NCBI RefSeq assembly: GCF_025147325.1
Contig: NZ_CP102262.1
Location: 3,286,001 to 3,350,000 of the forward strand
DNA: 64,000 nucleotides
Direction: 5' to 3'
Source of the DNA: Bacteroides stercoris ATCC 43183
Lineage (GTDB): Bacteria; Bacteroidota; Bacteroidia; Bacteroidales; Bacteroidaceae
Shown: one piece after another, positions 16,948-25,375 of the stretch
Numbering within the stretch: position 1 is the first letter of the stretch
Layout: each line of letters opens with the position of its first letter
The notes under the pieces: generated by a model
The model's database searches: none
The model's input: only the letters and a program-made list of their open reading frames with translations
What the model was told of the DNA's origin: nothing
Made by a program: the position numbers and the translations under genes

Positions 16948-18183
16948 ATGAACAAGAAAAAGATTATCCTTATCGCCGTAGCCGTTGTGGCGGTAGCCGG
17001 CATAAGCATCCGGCTTTTCGGCGGCTCCACGGCCAAACATAAAGTGACCTACGAGACAGCCACCGTAATCAAAGGCGAGATATCGGAATCCATAACCGCC
17101 ACCGGCACCATCGAACCGGTGACGGAAGTGGAAGTCGGCACGCAGGTAAGCGGCATCATCGACAAGATATATGCCGACTACAATTCCGTAGTTACCAAAG
17201 GCCAGCTCATAGCCGAAATGGACCGTGTGACCCTGCAAAGCGAAGTGGCATCCCAACGCGCCGCCTACAACGGTGCGAAAGCCGAATACGAATATCAGCG
17301 GAAGAACTACGAACGCAACCGGGGACTGCACGAAAAGCAGCTTATCAGCGATACCGACTACGAGCAGTCCGTCTACAATTACGAGAAAGCGAAAAGCAGC
17401 TACGAAAGCAGTCAGGCATCGCTGGCAAAAGCGGAGCGCAACCTGTCGTACGCCACCATCACTTCGCCCATCGACGGCGTGGTCATCAACCGTGCGGTAG
17501 AGGAAGGGCAAACGGTGGCATCCGGTTTCGAGACTCCTACCCTGTTCACCATCGCTGCCGACCTGACGCAGATGCAGGTTGTGGCCGACGTGGATGAAGC
17601 CGACATAGGCGGCGTGAAAGACGGGCAACGCGTGACGTTTAGCGTAGACGCCTATCCCAATGACACGTTTGAGGGCGTAGTAACACAAATCCGCTTGGGA
17701 GAGGACAGCTCTACAAGTTCCGGCAGCAGCGGCACATCCGGTACGGTCGTCACCTACGAAGTTGTCATATCCGCTCCCAACCCCGACCTGAAACTGAAAC
17801 CGCGCCTGACGGCCAACGTCACGATTTACACACTCGACCGCAAGAATGTGCTTTCCGTTCCGGCACGTGCGCTCCGTTTCACACCCGAAAAGCCGCTTAT
17901 CGGCGAGAATGACATTGTGAAAGATTGCGAAAGCGAACACAAACTCTGGACACGCGAGGGCAATACATTCATCGCGCATCCGGTAACGGTAGGTATCTCC
18001 AACGGTGTGAATACGGAGATTGTAAGCGGCATCGATGAAGGTGCGACAGTAGTGACCGAAGCCACCATAGGGCGCCTGCCGGGCGAAGGCCCAACGGCGG
18101 ACATGCCGCAGGAACCAAGCGGTGAGAAAAGCCCGTTCATGCCGGGCCCTCCGGGAAGCAAGAAGAAAAACAACGGCCGATGA
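16948..18183 (+). CDS. MacA-like periplasmic adaptor (HlyD family)
   Basis: This 411-residue membrane-fusion protein has an N-terminal anchor helix (residues 4-20). A lipoyl/beta-barrel start follows (ITATGTIEPVTEVEVGTQVSGIIDKIYADYNSVVTKGQLIAEMD), then a coiled-coil hairpin (about 90-165) and the second lipoyl half (ATITSPIDGVVINRAVEEGQTVASG). A serine/glycine-rich insert near residue 253 (SSTSSGSSGTSG) is odd, and the end is Pro/Lys rich. It links the TolC-like channel to the ABC transporter encoded next. Confidence 0.92.
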   Translation: MNKKKIILIAVAVVAVAGISIRLFGGSTAKHKVTYETATVIKGEISESITATGTIEPVTEVEVGTQVSGIIDKIYADYNSVVTKGQLIAEMDRVTLQSEVASQRAAYNGAKAEYEYQRKNYERNRGLHEKQLISDTDYEQSVYNYEKAKSSYESSQASLAKAERNLSYATITSPIDGVVINRAVEEGQTVASGFETPTLFTIAADLTQMQVVADVDEADIGGVKDGQRVTFSVDAYPNDTFEGVVTQIRLGEDSSTSSGSSGTSGTVVTYEVVISAPNPDLKLKPRLTANVTIYTLDRKNVLSVPARALRFTPEKPLIGENDIVKDCESEHKLWTREGNTFIAHPVTVGISNGVNTEIVSGIDEGATVVTEATIGRLPGEGPTADMPQEPSGEKSPFMPGPPGSKKKNNGR

Positions 18184-18243
18184 AACAGCGTACAGAGACT
18201 GAGTATAAAAGTACAGTACAAAGTAAACCATACATCATTAATC

Positions 18244-18990
18244 ATGAGCAAAACCGTAATTGAACTTCAAAACATAAAGCGGAACTTCCAGGTGGGAGAC
18301 GAAACGGTGCATGCACTGCGCGGCGTATCATTCTCTATCGGCGAGGGAGAGTTCGTCACCATCATGGGTACGTCCGGTTCGGGCAAATCAACGCTGTTGA
18401 ACATACTCGGCTGCCTGGATACGCCCACCGTAGGAGAGTATCTGCTGGACGGCATCTCCGTACGCACCATGAGCAAGTCCCAGCGTGCCGTACTCCGCAA
18501 CCATAAAATCGGCTTCGTGTTCCAGAACTATAACCTGCTGGCAAAAACCACAGCCGTGGAAAATGTGGAACTGCCGCTGATGTACAACTCGTCCGTATCG
18601 GCAGCCGAACGCCGGAAACGCGCCATTGAAGCGCTGAAAGCCGTAGGGCTGGGCGACCGGCTGGAGCACAAGTCCAACCAGATGTCCGGCGGACAGATGC
18701 AACGCGTAGCCATCGCCCGTGCATTGGTAAACAACCCTGCCGTAATCCTGGCGGACGAAGCCACCGGTAATCTGGATACCCGTACCTCATTCGAAATCCT
18801 GGTGCTCTTCCAGAAACTGCATGCCGAAGGACGCACCATCATTTTCGTAACGCACAATCCGGAAATAGCCCAATACAGCAGCCGCAACATCGTATTGCGC
18901 GACGGACAAGTGAAGGACGACAAGCCCAACCGAAACATTCTGAATGCCGCCGAAACACTGGCAGCACTGCCCAAGCAGGAGGATGACTGA
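18244..18990 (+). CDS. MacB-like ABC transporter ATPase
   Basis: The 248-residue ATPase of the LolD/MacB group has Walker A GTSGSGKST, the MSGGQMQR signature, Walker B VILADEATGNLD and the H-loop in FVTHNPE. It is split from its permease, which is the next gene 66 bases on. Together they form a tripartite export system, probably for macrolide-like compounds, peptides or lipids, with the two preceding gene products. Confidence 0.93.
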   Translation: MSKTVIELQNIKRNFQVGDETVHALRGVSFSIGEGEFVTIMGTSGSGKSTLLNILGCLDTPTVGEYLLDGISVRTMSKSQRAVLRNHKIGFVFQNYNLLAKTTAVENVELPLMYNSSVSAAERRKRAIEALKAVGLGDRLEHKSNQMSGGQMQRVAIARALVNNPAVILADEATGNLDTRTSFEILVLFQKLHAEGRTIIFVTHNPEIAQYSSRNIVLRDGQVKDDKPNRNILNAAETLAALPKQEDD

Positions 18991-19056
18991 CGCAGTACGT
19001 AAATTACTTTATTGCAGGATGAAAAAAGAAAAACAATATCATAAAACTACAAATCA

Positions 19057-20277
19057 ATGAATGGAACCAACCTTTTCAAAATAGCCTTTCGGGCACTTGC
19101 CAACAATAAACTGCGTGCCTTCCTCACGATGTTGGGCATCATCATCGGCGTGGCGTCCGTCATCACGATGCTCGCTATCGGACAGGGTTCAAAAAAAAGC
19201 ATTCAGGCGCAAATCTCCGAAATGGGCTCGAATATGATAATGATTCATCCGGGAGCGGATATGCGCGGCGGCGTCCGCCAAGACCCCAGCGCCATGCAGA
19301 CGCTGAAGCTCACCGACTACGAGGCATTGCGCAACGAAACGAACTTCCTGGCTGCCGTCAGCCCCAACGTATCCTCATCGGGACAGCTTATTGCAGGCAA
19401 TAACAACTACCCCTCATCCGTAAGCGGCGTAGGCACGGACTACCTTGAAATCCGCCAGCTTACGGTGGAGAACGGCACGATGTTTACGGAAACCGACATA
19501 CAGACTTCCGCCAAAGTATGTGTCATCGGCAAGACAATACAGGATAATCTTTTCCCCAACGGAGAAGACCCCGTAGGACGCATTATCCGCTTCAATCAAG
19601 TGCCTTTCCGCGTGACGGGCGTACTGAAAGCCAAAGGATACAACAGCATGGGCATGGACCAGGACGACGTTGTACTTGCCCCCTACACCACCGTAATGAA
19701 ACGCCTGCTTGCACAGACCTATCTGCAAGGTATCTTCGCATCCGCACTCACCGAGGACATGACGGACAACGCCACCGAAGAAATCACCGGAATTCTGCGC
19801 CGGAACCATAAACTGAAGGACAGCGACGACGATGATTTCACCATACGCAGCCAGCAGGAGCTCAGCTCGATGCTGAACACCACCACCGACCTGATGACCA
19901 CTCTCCTCGCCTGCATCGCCGGCATATCGCTGGTGGTAGGCGGCATCGGCATCATGAACATCATGTATGTATCCGTAACGGAGCGCACCCGCGAAATCGG
20001 TCTGCGCATGAGTGTGGGTGCCAGAGGAGTGGACATCCTGTCGCAATTCCTCATCGAGGCCATCCTCATCAGCATTACCGGCGGTCTCATCGGTGTCATC
20101 ATCGGCTGCGGCGCAAGCTGGATTGTGAAGAGCGCAGCCCATTGGCCTATTTATATACAGGCATGGAGCGTATTCCTCAGCTTTGCCGTCTGTACGGTGA
20201 CAGGAGTGTTCTTCGGATGGTATCCTGCAAAGAAAGCAGCAGACTTAGACCCGATAGAAGCAATACGATACGAGTGA
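19057..20277 (+). CDS. MacB-like ABC transporter permease (FtsX domain)
   Basis: The 406-residue permease has the classical start FKIAFRALANNKLRAFLTMLGIIIGVASVITMLAIGQG, then a periplasmic MacB core domain. Three C-terminal helices carry the FtsX signature VVGGIGIMNIMYVSVTERTREIGLRMSVGA. It ends with the usual AKKAADLDPIEAIRYE. It is a mechanotransmission-type transporter working with the ATPase and adaptor upstream. Confidence 0.94.
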   Translation: MNGTNLFKIAFRALANNKLRAFLTMLGIIIGVASVITMLAIGQGSKKSIQAQISEMGSNMIMIHPGADMRGGVRQDPSAMQTLKLTDYEALRNETNFLAAVSPNVSSSGQLIAGNNNYPSSVSGVGTDYLEIRQLTVENGTMFTETDIQTSAKVCVIGKTIQDNLFPNGEDPVGRIIRFNQVPFRVTGVLKAKGYNSMGMDQDDVVLAPYTTVMKRLLAQTYLQGIFASALTEDMTDNATEEITGILRRNHKLKDSDDDDFTIRSQQELSSMLNTTTDLMTTLLACIAGISLVVGGIGIMNIMYVSVTERTREIGLRMSVGARGVDILSQFLIEAILISITGGLIGVIIGCGASWIVKSAAHWPIYIQAWSVFLSFAVCTVTGVFFGWYPAKKAADLDPIEAIRYE

Positions 20278-20301
20278 TAATCGCTTATCGCTAAAAAAAA
20301 C

Positions 20302-20309
20302 TATCTTTG
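20302..20309 (+). promoter_or_regulatory. Predicted promoter just ahead of the histidine kinase start
   Basis: TATCTTTG fits TAnnTTTG and ends only seven bases before the ATG at 20317. A transcript starting at the usual distance would begin at or next to the start codon. No clear -33 box is seen. Confidence 0.45.
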
Positions 20310-20316
20310 CATTTGT

Positions 20317-21381
20317 ATGAAACAAATTCTCTACTCACGGTCGCGCATCATCGAAGCCCTGATTCATATCATCGGCTGGGGAATTGTATTTGCTTTTCCT
20401 TTCGTGATGATGACACGCAGCGGTTTCACCATTACATGGATGGAATACCTGCGTCATGGCAGCATTGTTCCGCTATCTTTTCTTATCGTATTCTACTGCA
20501 ATTACTGCTTCCTCATTCCCCGTTATCTGTTCGAGGGGCGCATACGGCAGTATCTCCTGCTGAACATACTGCTGATAGCTTGCGTTACAGCCGGTGTACA
20601 CTTTTGGCAGGAGTACGCATTCCACACCTACGCAAAAGCCGACGGTGAGGGCCAAAGACACATCGGTCCGCCGAAGTGGATATTCATCATGCGCGATTTC
20701 TTTTCCATGATACTTACTGTAGGGTTGAGTGCGGCCATTCGCCTCAGCGGACGTTGGGTGCAGGTGGAAGCCGCCCGCCGCGAAGCCGAAAAAAGTCGCA
20801 CGGAAGCCGAATTAAAGAATCTCCGCAACCAGCTCAACCCGCATTTCCTGCTCAACACGCTGAACAATATCTACGCACTCATTGCCTTTGATACGGATAA
20901 GGCACAAACAGCCGTACAGGAACTGAGCCGTTTATTGCGCCATGTCCTTTACGACAATCAGCAGAACTTCGTAACTTTAGGCAAGGAAATGGATTTCATC
21001 AAGAACTACATCGCCTTGATGCGCATCCGTCTCTCGTCCAACGTCACTGTTGAAACGCGTTTCGATATTCGTCCCGACAGCCCTACGGAGATTGCCCCGC
21101 TGATATTCATCTCCCTCATAGAGAATGCTTTCAAACATGGCATCTCTCCCACCGAGCCCAGCCATATCCGTATATATTTCAGCGAGAATGTGCATGAAGT
21201 ACGTTGCGAAATCACCAACAGCTACCACCCCAAGAGCGAAGCCGACAAAAGCGGCAGCGGCATCGGACTGGAACAAGTAGGCAAGCGTCTGGAACTGACC
21301 TATCCCGGCCGGTACGAATGGAAGCACGGCATAAGTGAGGACGGAAAAGAATATAAATCGGTTTTAACAATCAATTACTGA
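20317..21381 (+). CDS. LytS/YehU-type sensor histidine kinase
   Basis: The 354-residue kinase has four N-terminal membrane helices (about residues 12-140), then a coiled coil. The His_kinase motif LRNQLNPHFLLNTLNNIYALI holds the phospho-accepting His near residue 185. The ATPase part shows N-box IENAFKHG and G-box GSGIGLEQVGKRLELTYP. It phosphorylates the LytTR regulator encoded four bases downstream. Its position right after the efflux genes suggests that it controls them, but this is inferred from context. Confidence 0.93.
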   Translation: MKQILYSRSRIIEALIHIIGWGIVFAFPFVMMTRSGFTITWMEYLRHGSIVPLSFLIVFYCNYCFLIPRYLFEGRIRQYLLLNILLIACVTAGVHFWQEYAFHTYAKADGEGQRHIGPPKWIFIMRDFFSMILTVGLSAAIRLSGRWVQVEAARREAEKSRTEAELKNLRNQLNPHFLLNTLNNIYALIAFDTDKAQTAVQELSRLLRHVLYDNQQNFVTLGKEMDFIKNYIALMRIRLSSNVTVETRFDIRPDSPTEIAPLIFISLIENAFKHGISPTEPSHIRIYFSENVHEVRCEITNSYHPKSEADKSGSGIGLEQVGKRLELTYPGRYEWKHGISEDGKEYKSVLTINY

Positions 21382-21385
21382 CAAC

Positions 21386-22087
21386 ATGAATCTGAAGTGC
21401 GCAATCGTAGATGACGAACCGCTGGCCCTGAACCTTTTGGAGAGCTACGTCAACCAAACCCCGTTTCTGGAGCTTGCCGGCAAATACTCCAGTGCAGTGC
21501 AAGCGATGAGCGACTTGCCGGACAAGCGTGTCGACCTTCTTTTTCTTGATATCCAAATGCCCGAACTCAACGGCCTGGAATTCTCCAGAATGGTAGATAC
21601 ACATACCCGTATCGTTTTCACCACCGCTTTCGACCAATATGCCATAGACGGGTATAGGGTCAACGCCCTCGATTATCTGCTGAAACCCATCTCGTATGCA
21701 GACTTTCTGCAAGCCGCCAATAAAGCAGTGAAGTGGTTCGAACTGCTGCAACAGCCCCAAGAGGAAATTGAAAGCATCTTCGTAAAAAGTGATTACAAAC
21801 TGATACAAGTGGAGCTCAAAAATATTCTTTACATCGAAGGCTTGAAAGATTATATCAAAATCTATGAGGAGAACTCTCCCAAACCCATTCTCTCGCTCAT
21901 GAGCATGAAGTCCATAGAAGAACTTCTGCCTGCTTCACGCTTCATACGCGTGCATCGTTCCTATATCGTCCAAAAAGACAAAATACGTATCATCGACCGT
22001 GGACGTATTGTTTTTGGCAAGAACTATATCCCCGTCAGTGACAGTTATAAACAAATATTCCAAGATTTTCTTAATAAAAGGAGTTAA
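21386..22087 (+). CDS. LytTR-family response regulator
   Basis: The 233-residue regulator has a receiver domain (DDEP acidic pocket at 9-12, phosphorylation Asp55 in LLFLDIQMP, Lys in LLKPISYADF). A C-terminal LytTR DNA-binding domain covers about 130-230 (YIEGLKDYIKI, FIRVHRSYIVQKDKI, IPVSDSYK). It forms a pair with the upstream kinase. Confidence 0.95.
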   Translation: MNLKCAIVDDEPLALNLLESYVNQTPFLELAGKYSSAVQAMSDLPDKRVDLLFLDIQMPELNGLEFSRMVDTHTRIVFTTAFDQYAIDGYRVNALDYLLKPISYADFLQAANKAVKWFELLQQPQEEIESIFVKSDYKLIQVELKNILYIEGLKDYIKIYEENSPKPILSLMSMKSIEELLPASRFIRVHRSYIVQKDKIRIIDRGRIVFGKNYIPVSDSYKQIFQDFLNKRS

Positions 22088-22181
22088 AAATACCCTTATA
22101 GGTTTATATTTTATTGAAATCGGGCTATTTCTAATAATATCCTATTGCATATTAAAAGATGTTTTTTTACCTTTGCCGCGA

Positions 22182-22290
22182 ACAGATAGGAGTTGTGAAA
22201 CTCCCCCAATAGAATAGTTTAGTTAAGTCTAGTTTAGTTTTTATGTAAAGCACTTCCTCCGTAAGCGAACGTTGGAAGTGCTTTTATTAT
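22182..22290 (+). ncRNA. Candidate small RNA with own promoter and terminator
   Basis: TACCTTTG at 22168-22175, with a TATTG about 20 bases upstream, is a Bacteroides-type promoter. About 65 bases after the expected start, AAAGCACTTCC (22247-22257) pairs perfectly with 22274-22284, followed by TTTTATTAT. No open reading frame of useful length lies between. This would make a transcript of about 105 bases. It could instead be the leader of a longer transcript into the integrase gene. Confidence 0.35.
22247..22284 (+). terminator. Hairpin terminator upstream of the island integrase
   Basis: There are eleven-base perfect arms around a 16-base loop, with a short T-rich tail after the right arm. 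Confidence 0.65.
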
Positions 22291-22422
22291 AGGTATATCA
22301 AGCAGTTACGGGAAAAGCGTATTTCCAATATTTCGCAGCAGGTTGCAAAATTTGATTGTCGGACGATTGTCGGACACCGATTTTATTACTAACAAATTGT
22401 CGCAACTTTATTAAACAAAAAT

Positions 22423-23595
22423 ATGGCAACGCTTAAACTTTGTATCGTACCTGCAAAAGTGCTTATCAACGGAAAGCACAAAGTAAGAATATCACTGGCC
22501 CATAATTCCAATACCAGATATATTCCAACAAACTGTATTATTGACACCCTATCACAATTCAAAGAGGGGCAAGTTATCAATCATCCGGAAGCCGCTTCAA
22601 TGAACATGAAACTTCGGAATCTACTTAACCATTATCAGAATGTTATTGACAACATATATGATGTGGATGTATATTCATGTTCCGAGCTCCGAGAAATCAT
22701 CATAAAAAAGAAAGACTACACCAATGCCAAGTTTTCCTCTGCAATGACATCTTATCTGTCAGAACTCGCAGAGGAGAAAAGAAACAAATCTGAAAAGTTG
22801 TATCGTTTGGCATGCCAATCATTCATCAAGTCACAAGGTGATTTGCTACTTTCAATGATTACGCCTCGAAACATCAAGCATTTTGAAATGGACCTTGAAG
22901 ACAAACGGCTCTCTCCTACCACCATTAAAATCTACCTTACATTACTCAAAGTAATTATCAACTATGCCAAGAAACATAATATGGTCAGATATGAAGTAGA
23001 ACCGTTTGAGTTCTGCAGAATGCCGTCAGCCAATATACGTGAATTAGACCTTAGCATTGATGAAATAAAGGCAATCCGAGATATGGAAATTCCTAAATAC
23101 AATATCGGAGTAGTACGTGATATTTTCATGTTAAGCTATTACTTGGGTGGTATCAATCTTGTAGATATGCTTGATATTGATTTCCGAAAAGAATGGATAG
23201 AATATTACCGGCGAAAAACAAAGAACAAAAAAAGTGGTGAAAGTAAAACGGCATTCTCCGTCCAGCCGGAAGCAAGGGAAATCATAAACAAATATATGCA
23301 GAAGAATGGTAAACTTGTTTTTGGTAAGTATAAAACATTCGGGCAATGTTATTCTGTTGTATCCCGTAAAATGGAAGAACTCTCCAAAATAGCAGGGATA
23401 AGAAAGCATGTGGTTTATTATTCTGCACGTAAATCATTCGTTCAACATGGATTCGAATTAGGTATATCCTTAGAAATTCTTGAATATTGTATCGGCCAAT
23501 CAATGAAAACGAACCGTCCTATATTCAACTATTTTCGAGTAATGCGAAAACACGCTGATGATGCAATGAGGAAAATCTTCGACAGCTTAAAGTGA
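22423..23595 (+). CDS. Phage-type tyrosine integrase
   Basis: The 390-residue recombinase of the Bacteroidetes phage-integrase group has an N-terminal arm-binding region, a SAM-like core (about 100-195, LSPTTIKIYLTLLKVIINYAKKHNM) and a catalytic domain. Visible catalytic parts are the Lys in RRKTKNKKSGES, the Arg in VYYSARKSF and the C-terminal Tyr in IFNYFRV. The usual His before the Arg is a Tyr (YSAR), and the first Arg position reads LGGINLVDM, so the active site is atypical. It probably integrated the island that follows. Confidence 0.85.
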   Translation: MATLKLCIVPAKVLINGKHKVRISLAHNSNTRYIPTNCIIDTLSQFKEGQVINHPEAASMNMKLRNLLNHYQNVIDNIYDVDVYSCSELREIIIKKKDYTNAKFSSAMTSYLSELAEEKRNKSEKLYRLACQSFIKSQGDLLLSMITPRNIKHFEMDLEDKRLSPTTIKIYLTLLKVIINYAKKHNMVRYEVEPFEFCRMPSANIRELDLSIDEIKAIRDMEIPKYNIGVVRDIFMLSYYLGGINLVDMLDIDFRKEWIEYYRRKTKNKKSGESKTAFSVQPEAREIINKYMQKNGKLVFGKYKTFGQCYSVVSRKMEELSKIAGIRKHVVYYSARKSFVQHGFELGISLEILEYCIGQSMKTNRPIFNYFRVMRKHADDAMRKIFDSLK

Positions 23596-23780
23596 TTGTT
23601 CCTGGACAAAAGCTATTGCTTCGGCAGTGGCTTCTTCCCTCTCCTTTTCTACATCAGAGTTCAAACGGTCTATTAACTCCATATTTCCCGTTATCGCGGT
23701 TTTCACGTAATCGGAATACGTGAGACTGTTAGCTGATAATGACCGTAGCCAATGAAAGCCTTTGTAAGCTTTGGAGAGGA
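23587..23780 (-). pseudogene. Possible degenerate small phage gene
   Basis: Read leftward, one frame encodes a protein-like stretch that includes FHWLRSLSANSLTYSDYVKT and ends EREEATAEAIAFVQEQSL before the stop at 23587-23589. That frame has no upstream ATG, while an ATG in another frame (near 23797) opens MGKSQSSSPKLTKAF and soon stops. A single frameshift would join them. The 3' end overlaps the integrase 3' end. It could be chance. Confidence 0.3.
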
Positions 23781-23797
23781 TGATTGAGATTTACCCA

Positions 23798-24003
23798 TAA
23801 TGCAACGGATTAAGAAGCGGAAAAAAGAACGGTTCCGCTTTCCCGTTGCGTTACATATTCTCAAATAGGAGGATACAGTGAAACCATTAAGCTATCACAC
23901 AGGGGGCAGAACCGTATATGAATAAGCTACTGGCAAAATCAATCACCAGTAGCTTTATGGTCGGAATATTACTATTCCTCCTATTCAATAAAATATGTAA
24001 CGC
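23798..24003. ncRNA. Strongly folded 206-base element (ncRNA or MITE-like)
   Basis: Four paired segments are visible. GCGTTACATATT at 23848-23859 pairs exactly with 23992-24003. AATAGGAGGA at 23864-23873 pairs exactly with 23976-23985. AAGCTACTGG at 23924-23933 pairs exactly with 23946-23955. A separate hairpin at 23798-23853 (CAACGG with CCGTTG, AAGCGGAA with TTCCGCTT) competes with the outer stem for the bases at 23848-23853. A further alternative pairing joins 23884-23894 to 23950-23960. The nesting is too regular for chance and suggests a structured RNA or a palindromic mobile element. No reverse transcriptase or transposase is adjacent. Confidence 0.5.
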
Positions 24004-24054
24004 ACTGTAAATATGGAAAAAATATACGAGATAGCGAAAATAATTCATGCAATG

Positions 24055-24086
24055 TTTGTATAATAATCAAAAGATTATTACATTTG
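24055..24086 (+). promoter_or_regulatory. Predicted promoter of the small phage genes
   Basis: TTTG at 24055-24058 and TACATTTG at 24079-24086, 20 bases apart, form a near-consensus Bacteroides promoter 28 bases before the ATG at 24114. Confidence 0.6.
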
Positions 24087-24113
24087 TAATGTCAAATAAC
24101 AAAAGTAATCAAC

Positions 24114-24296
24114 ATGAGTAACGAACAAATTAAAAAGGATTTGCTTATACAAAGAGCATTCCTCAAAAAAGAACTAGACCAACTAAGATTTATCGCCGAA
24201 GTTACCGGAACAAACCAAGAAAAAGAGATTGACAAAAGGTTAGACCGGTTACTGACAATCGACAAAGTCTTAAAAGAGTTAGAAAAAAAGAAGTAA
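24114..24296 (+). CDS. Small coiled-coil protein of unknown function
   Basis: This 60-residue, highly charged, all-helical protein has heptad-like Leu spacing (LLIQRAFLKKELDQLRFI, LDRLLTIDKVLKELEKKK). It has no recognised domain. Good promoter placement and tight spacing to the DUF5053 gene, 42 bases on, support it as real. Confidence 0.6.
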   Translation: MSNEQIKKDLLIQRAFLKKELDQLRFIAEVTGTNQEKEIDKRLDRLLTIDKVLKELEKKK

Positions 24297-24338
24297 AACA
24301 AAGCCCCTCTCTCCGGAGAGGGCACTAAAAATAAATAT

Positions 24339-24743
24339 ATGGCACTGAAAGATGAATTACTGGCATTAAAGCCACTACTTGGTACAGACTCTCCAGAGTT
24401 CTATACCAGAATGACAGAAATAGCAGCCAAGTACACTTCGGAAGAAGATAAGAAAGCTATTGCCAACTTTGTATCAGAGCGCTTACAGAACATTGATAAG
24501 AAACTGGATGTTATAGAAGAGAGCGCAATCAAACTACAGCTGCAAGAAGTGGCCGAAATAGTCTCTCTAAGCTATCTTGCGAAGAAATACTTTAATAAAA
24601 GTAGGTCATGGCTGTATCAGAGATTAAATGGTAATCTGGTAAACGGAAAACCGGCACGCTTCACACAAGAAGAATTACAGACATTTAACGATGCCCTACA
24701 GGACATTTCTAAAAAAATAGGCTCACTTAGTATCTCATATTGA
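24339..24743 (+). CDS. DUF5053-like phage-associated protein
   Basis: The 134-residue, mainly helical protein has a central segment EVAEIVSLSYLAKKYFNKSRSWLYQRLNGN that resembles the DUF5053 family common in Bacteroides prophages and mobile islands. The SYLAKKYFNKSRSWLYQRL stretch looks like a winged-helix or excisionase-like DNA-binding unit, so a regulatory role is possible. It is followed by a clear terminator. Confidence 0.7.
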   Translation: MALKDELLALKPLLGTDSPEFYTRMTEIAAKYTSEEDKKAIANFVSERLQNIDKKLDVIEESAIKLQLQEVAEIVSLSYLAKKYFNKSRSWLYQRLNGNLVNGKPARFTQEELQTFNDALQDISKKIGSLSISY

Positions 24744-24762
24744 TACTCTGTTATTTGACACC

Positions 24763-24795
24763 ATCCCCGTAGTTGAGCCGCTACGGGGATTTTTC
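24763..24795 (+). terminator. Intrinsic terminator after DUF5053 gene
   Basis: ATCCCCGTAG (24763-24772) pairs exactly with CTACGGGGAT (24781-24790), followed by a run of five T. Confidence 0.88.
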
Positions 24796-24798
24796 ATC

Positions 24799-25089
24799 TC
24801 AATTACCTATCATCAGCTCCCAATTATCCATAATAATCATATCCCAATGCGGCACGTCAAATTCATTATTGACCGACACCCCATATACAGAAAGACTCTT
24901 GCCGGCACTGTCAAACTCAGTCAAAGCCGTTTCCTCTCCTTTCTGGATACGGAGATTCATAAAGTCTGTCATTTGTTCCCAATCGGTAGGACCGATGAAT
25001 AATGATTCTATGAAACGCCCTTTCACGGGTGCACCAATGGCGGTATCCTTAATGCGTTCCAAATATGATAAAGCCTCGTTGTAAGTCAT
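24799..25089 (-). CDS. Hypothetical protein
   Basis: This 96-residue acidic protein of no recognised family includes DWEQMTDFMNLRIQKGEETALTEFDSAGKS and WDMIIMDNWELMIGN. It lies convergent to the DUF5053 gene and 37 bases downstream of the next leftward gene, so it is likely the last gene of a short phage-type operon. Confidence 0.6.
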   Translation of the reverse strand: MTYNEALSYLERIKDTAIGAPVKGRFIESLFIGPTDWEQMTDFMNLRIQKGEETALTEFDSAGKSLSVYGVSVNNEFDVPHWDMIIMDNWELMIGN

Positions 25090-25126
25090 GTGGGCAAAGA
25101 TAGCAAAATATAGTGAAAAGGGACGA

Positions 25127-25372
25127 CTATTCAGCCATCCCTTCTACAAATTCCTTCAACCGGTAAAGCCGGATGATAGCCGGATTATAAAACGCATCCG
25201 GATAATGCTGCTTGATGTCGTTAATGTTCGCCCGAACATACAAAGACGTGTCGTAGATATGCTCAGATTCACTCAATACTACTTCTTTCGGTAACTGTGC
25301 TGTTTCCGCCCAGTGCATGATTGCCTGTACTGAGGCTTCGTCAAATTGGTATTCTTCTTGTATCATGGCCAT
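25127..25372 (-). CDS. Small acidic protein, possibly DUF6965-like
   Basis: The 81-residue protein has the pattern WAETAQLPKEVVLSESEHIYDTSLYVRANI...IIRLYRLKEFVE. It loosely resembles small Bacteroides phage proteins of the DUF6965 type. That placement is tentative. It is followed by the hypothetical gene on the same strand and preceded by the 180-residue gene three bases away, so the three form one transcription unit. Confidence 0.55.
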   Translation of the reverse strand: MAMIQEEYQFDEASVQAIMHWAETAQLPKEVVLSESEHIYDTSLYVRANINDIKQHYPDAFYNPAIIRLYRLKEFVEGMAE

Positions 25373-25375
25373 TAT

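Larger units (their letters stand above)
22088..22422. other. Intergenic region at the left edge of the prophage-like island
   Basis: This 335-base gap between the host response-regulator gene and the integrase holds a predicted promoter (22168-22175), a terminator hairpin (22247-22284), and a nine-base direct repeat AGTTTAGTT (22216-22224, 22231-22239). The left attachment site of the island is probably here, but no matching right copy was found by eye. Confidence 0.45.
23596..24113. other. Structured non-coding stretch
   Basis: Apart from the possible remnant on the minus strand, this 518-base gap contains a run of nested perfect inverted repeats (23798-24003) and then a promoter for the small genes downstream. 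No confident gene was seen. Confidence 0.5.

Noticed and set aside
22182..22290. tRNA or tmRNA attachment site
   Set aside because: No cloverleaf, T-loop GTTCGA-type motif or CCA end was found in this stretch or elsewhere in the window.
23798..24003. Retron-type RNA
   Set aside because: The nested repeats recall a retron RNA, but no reverse transcriptase gene lies nearby on either strand.
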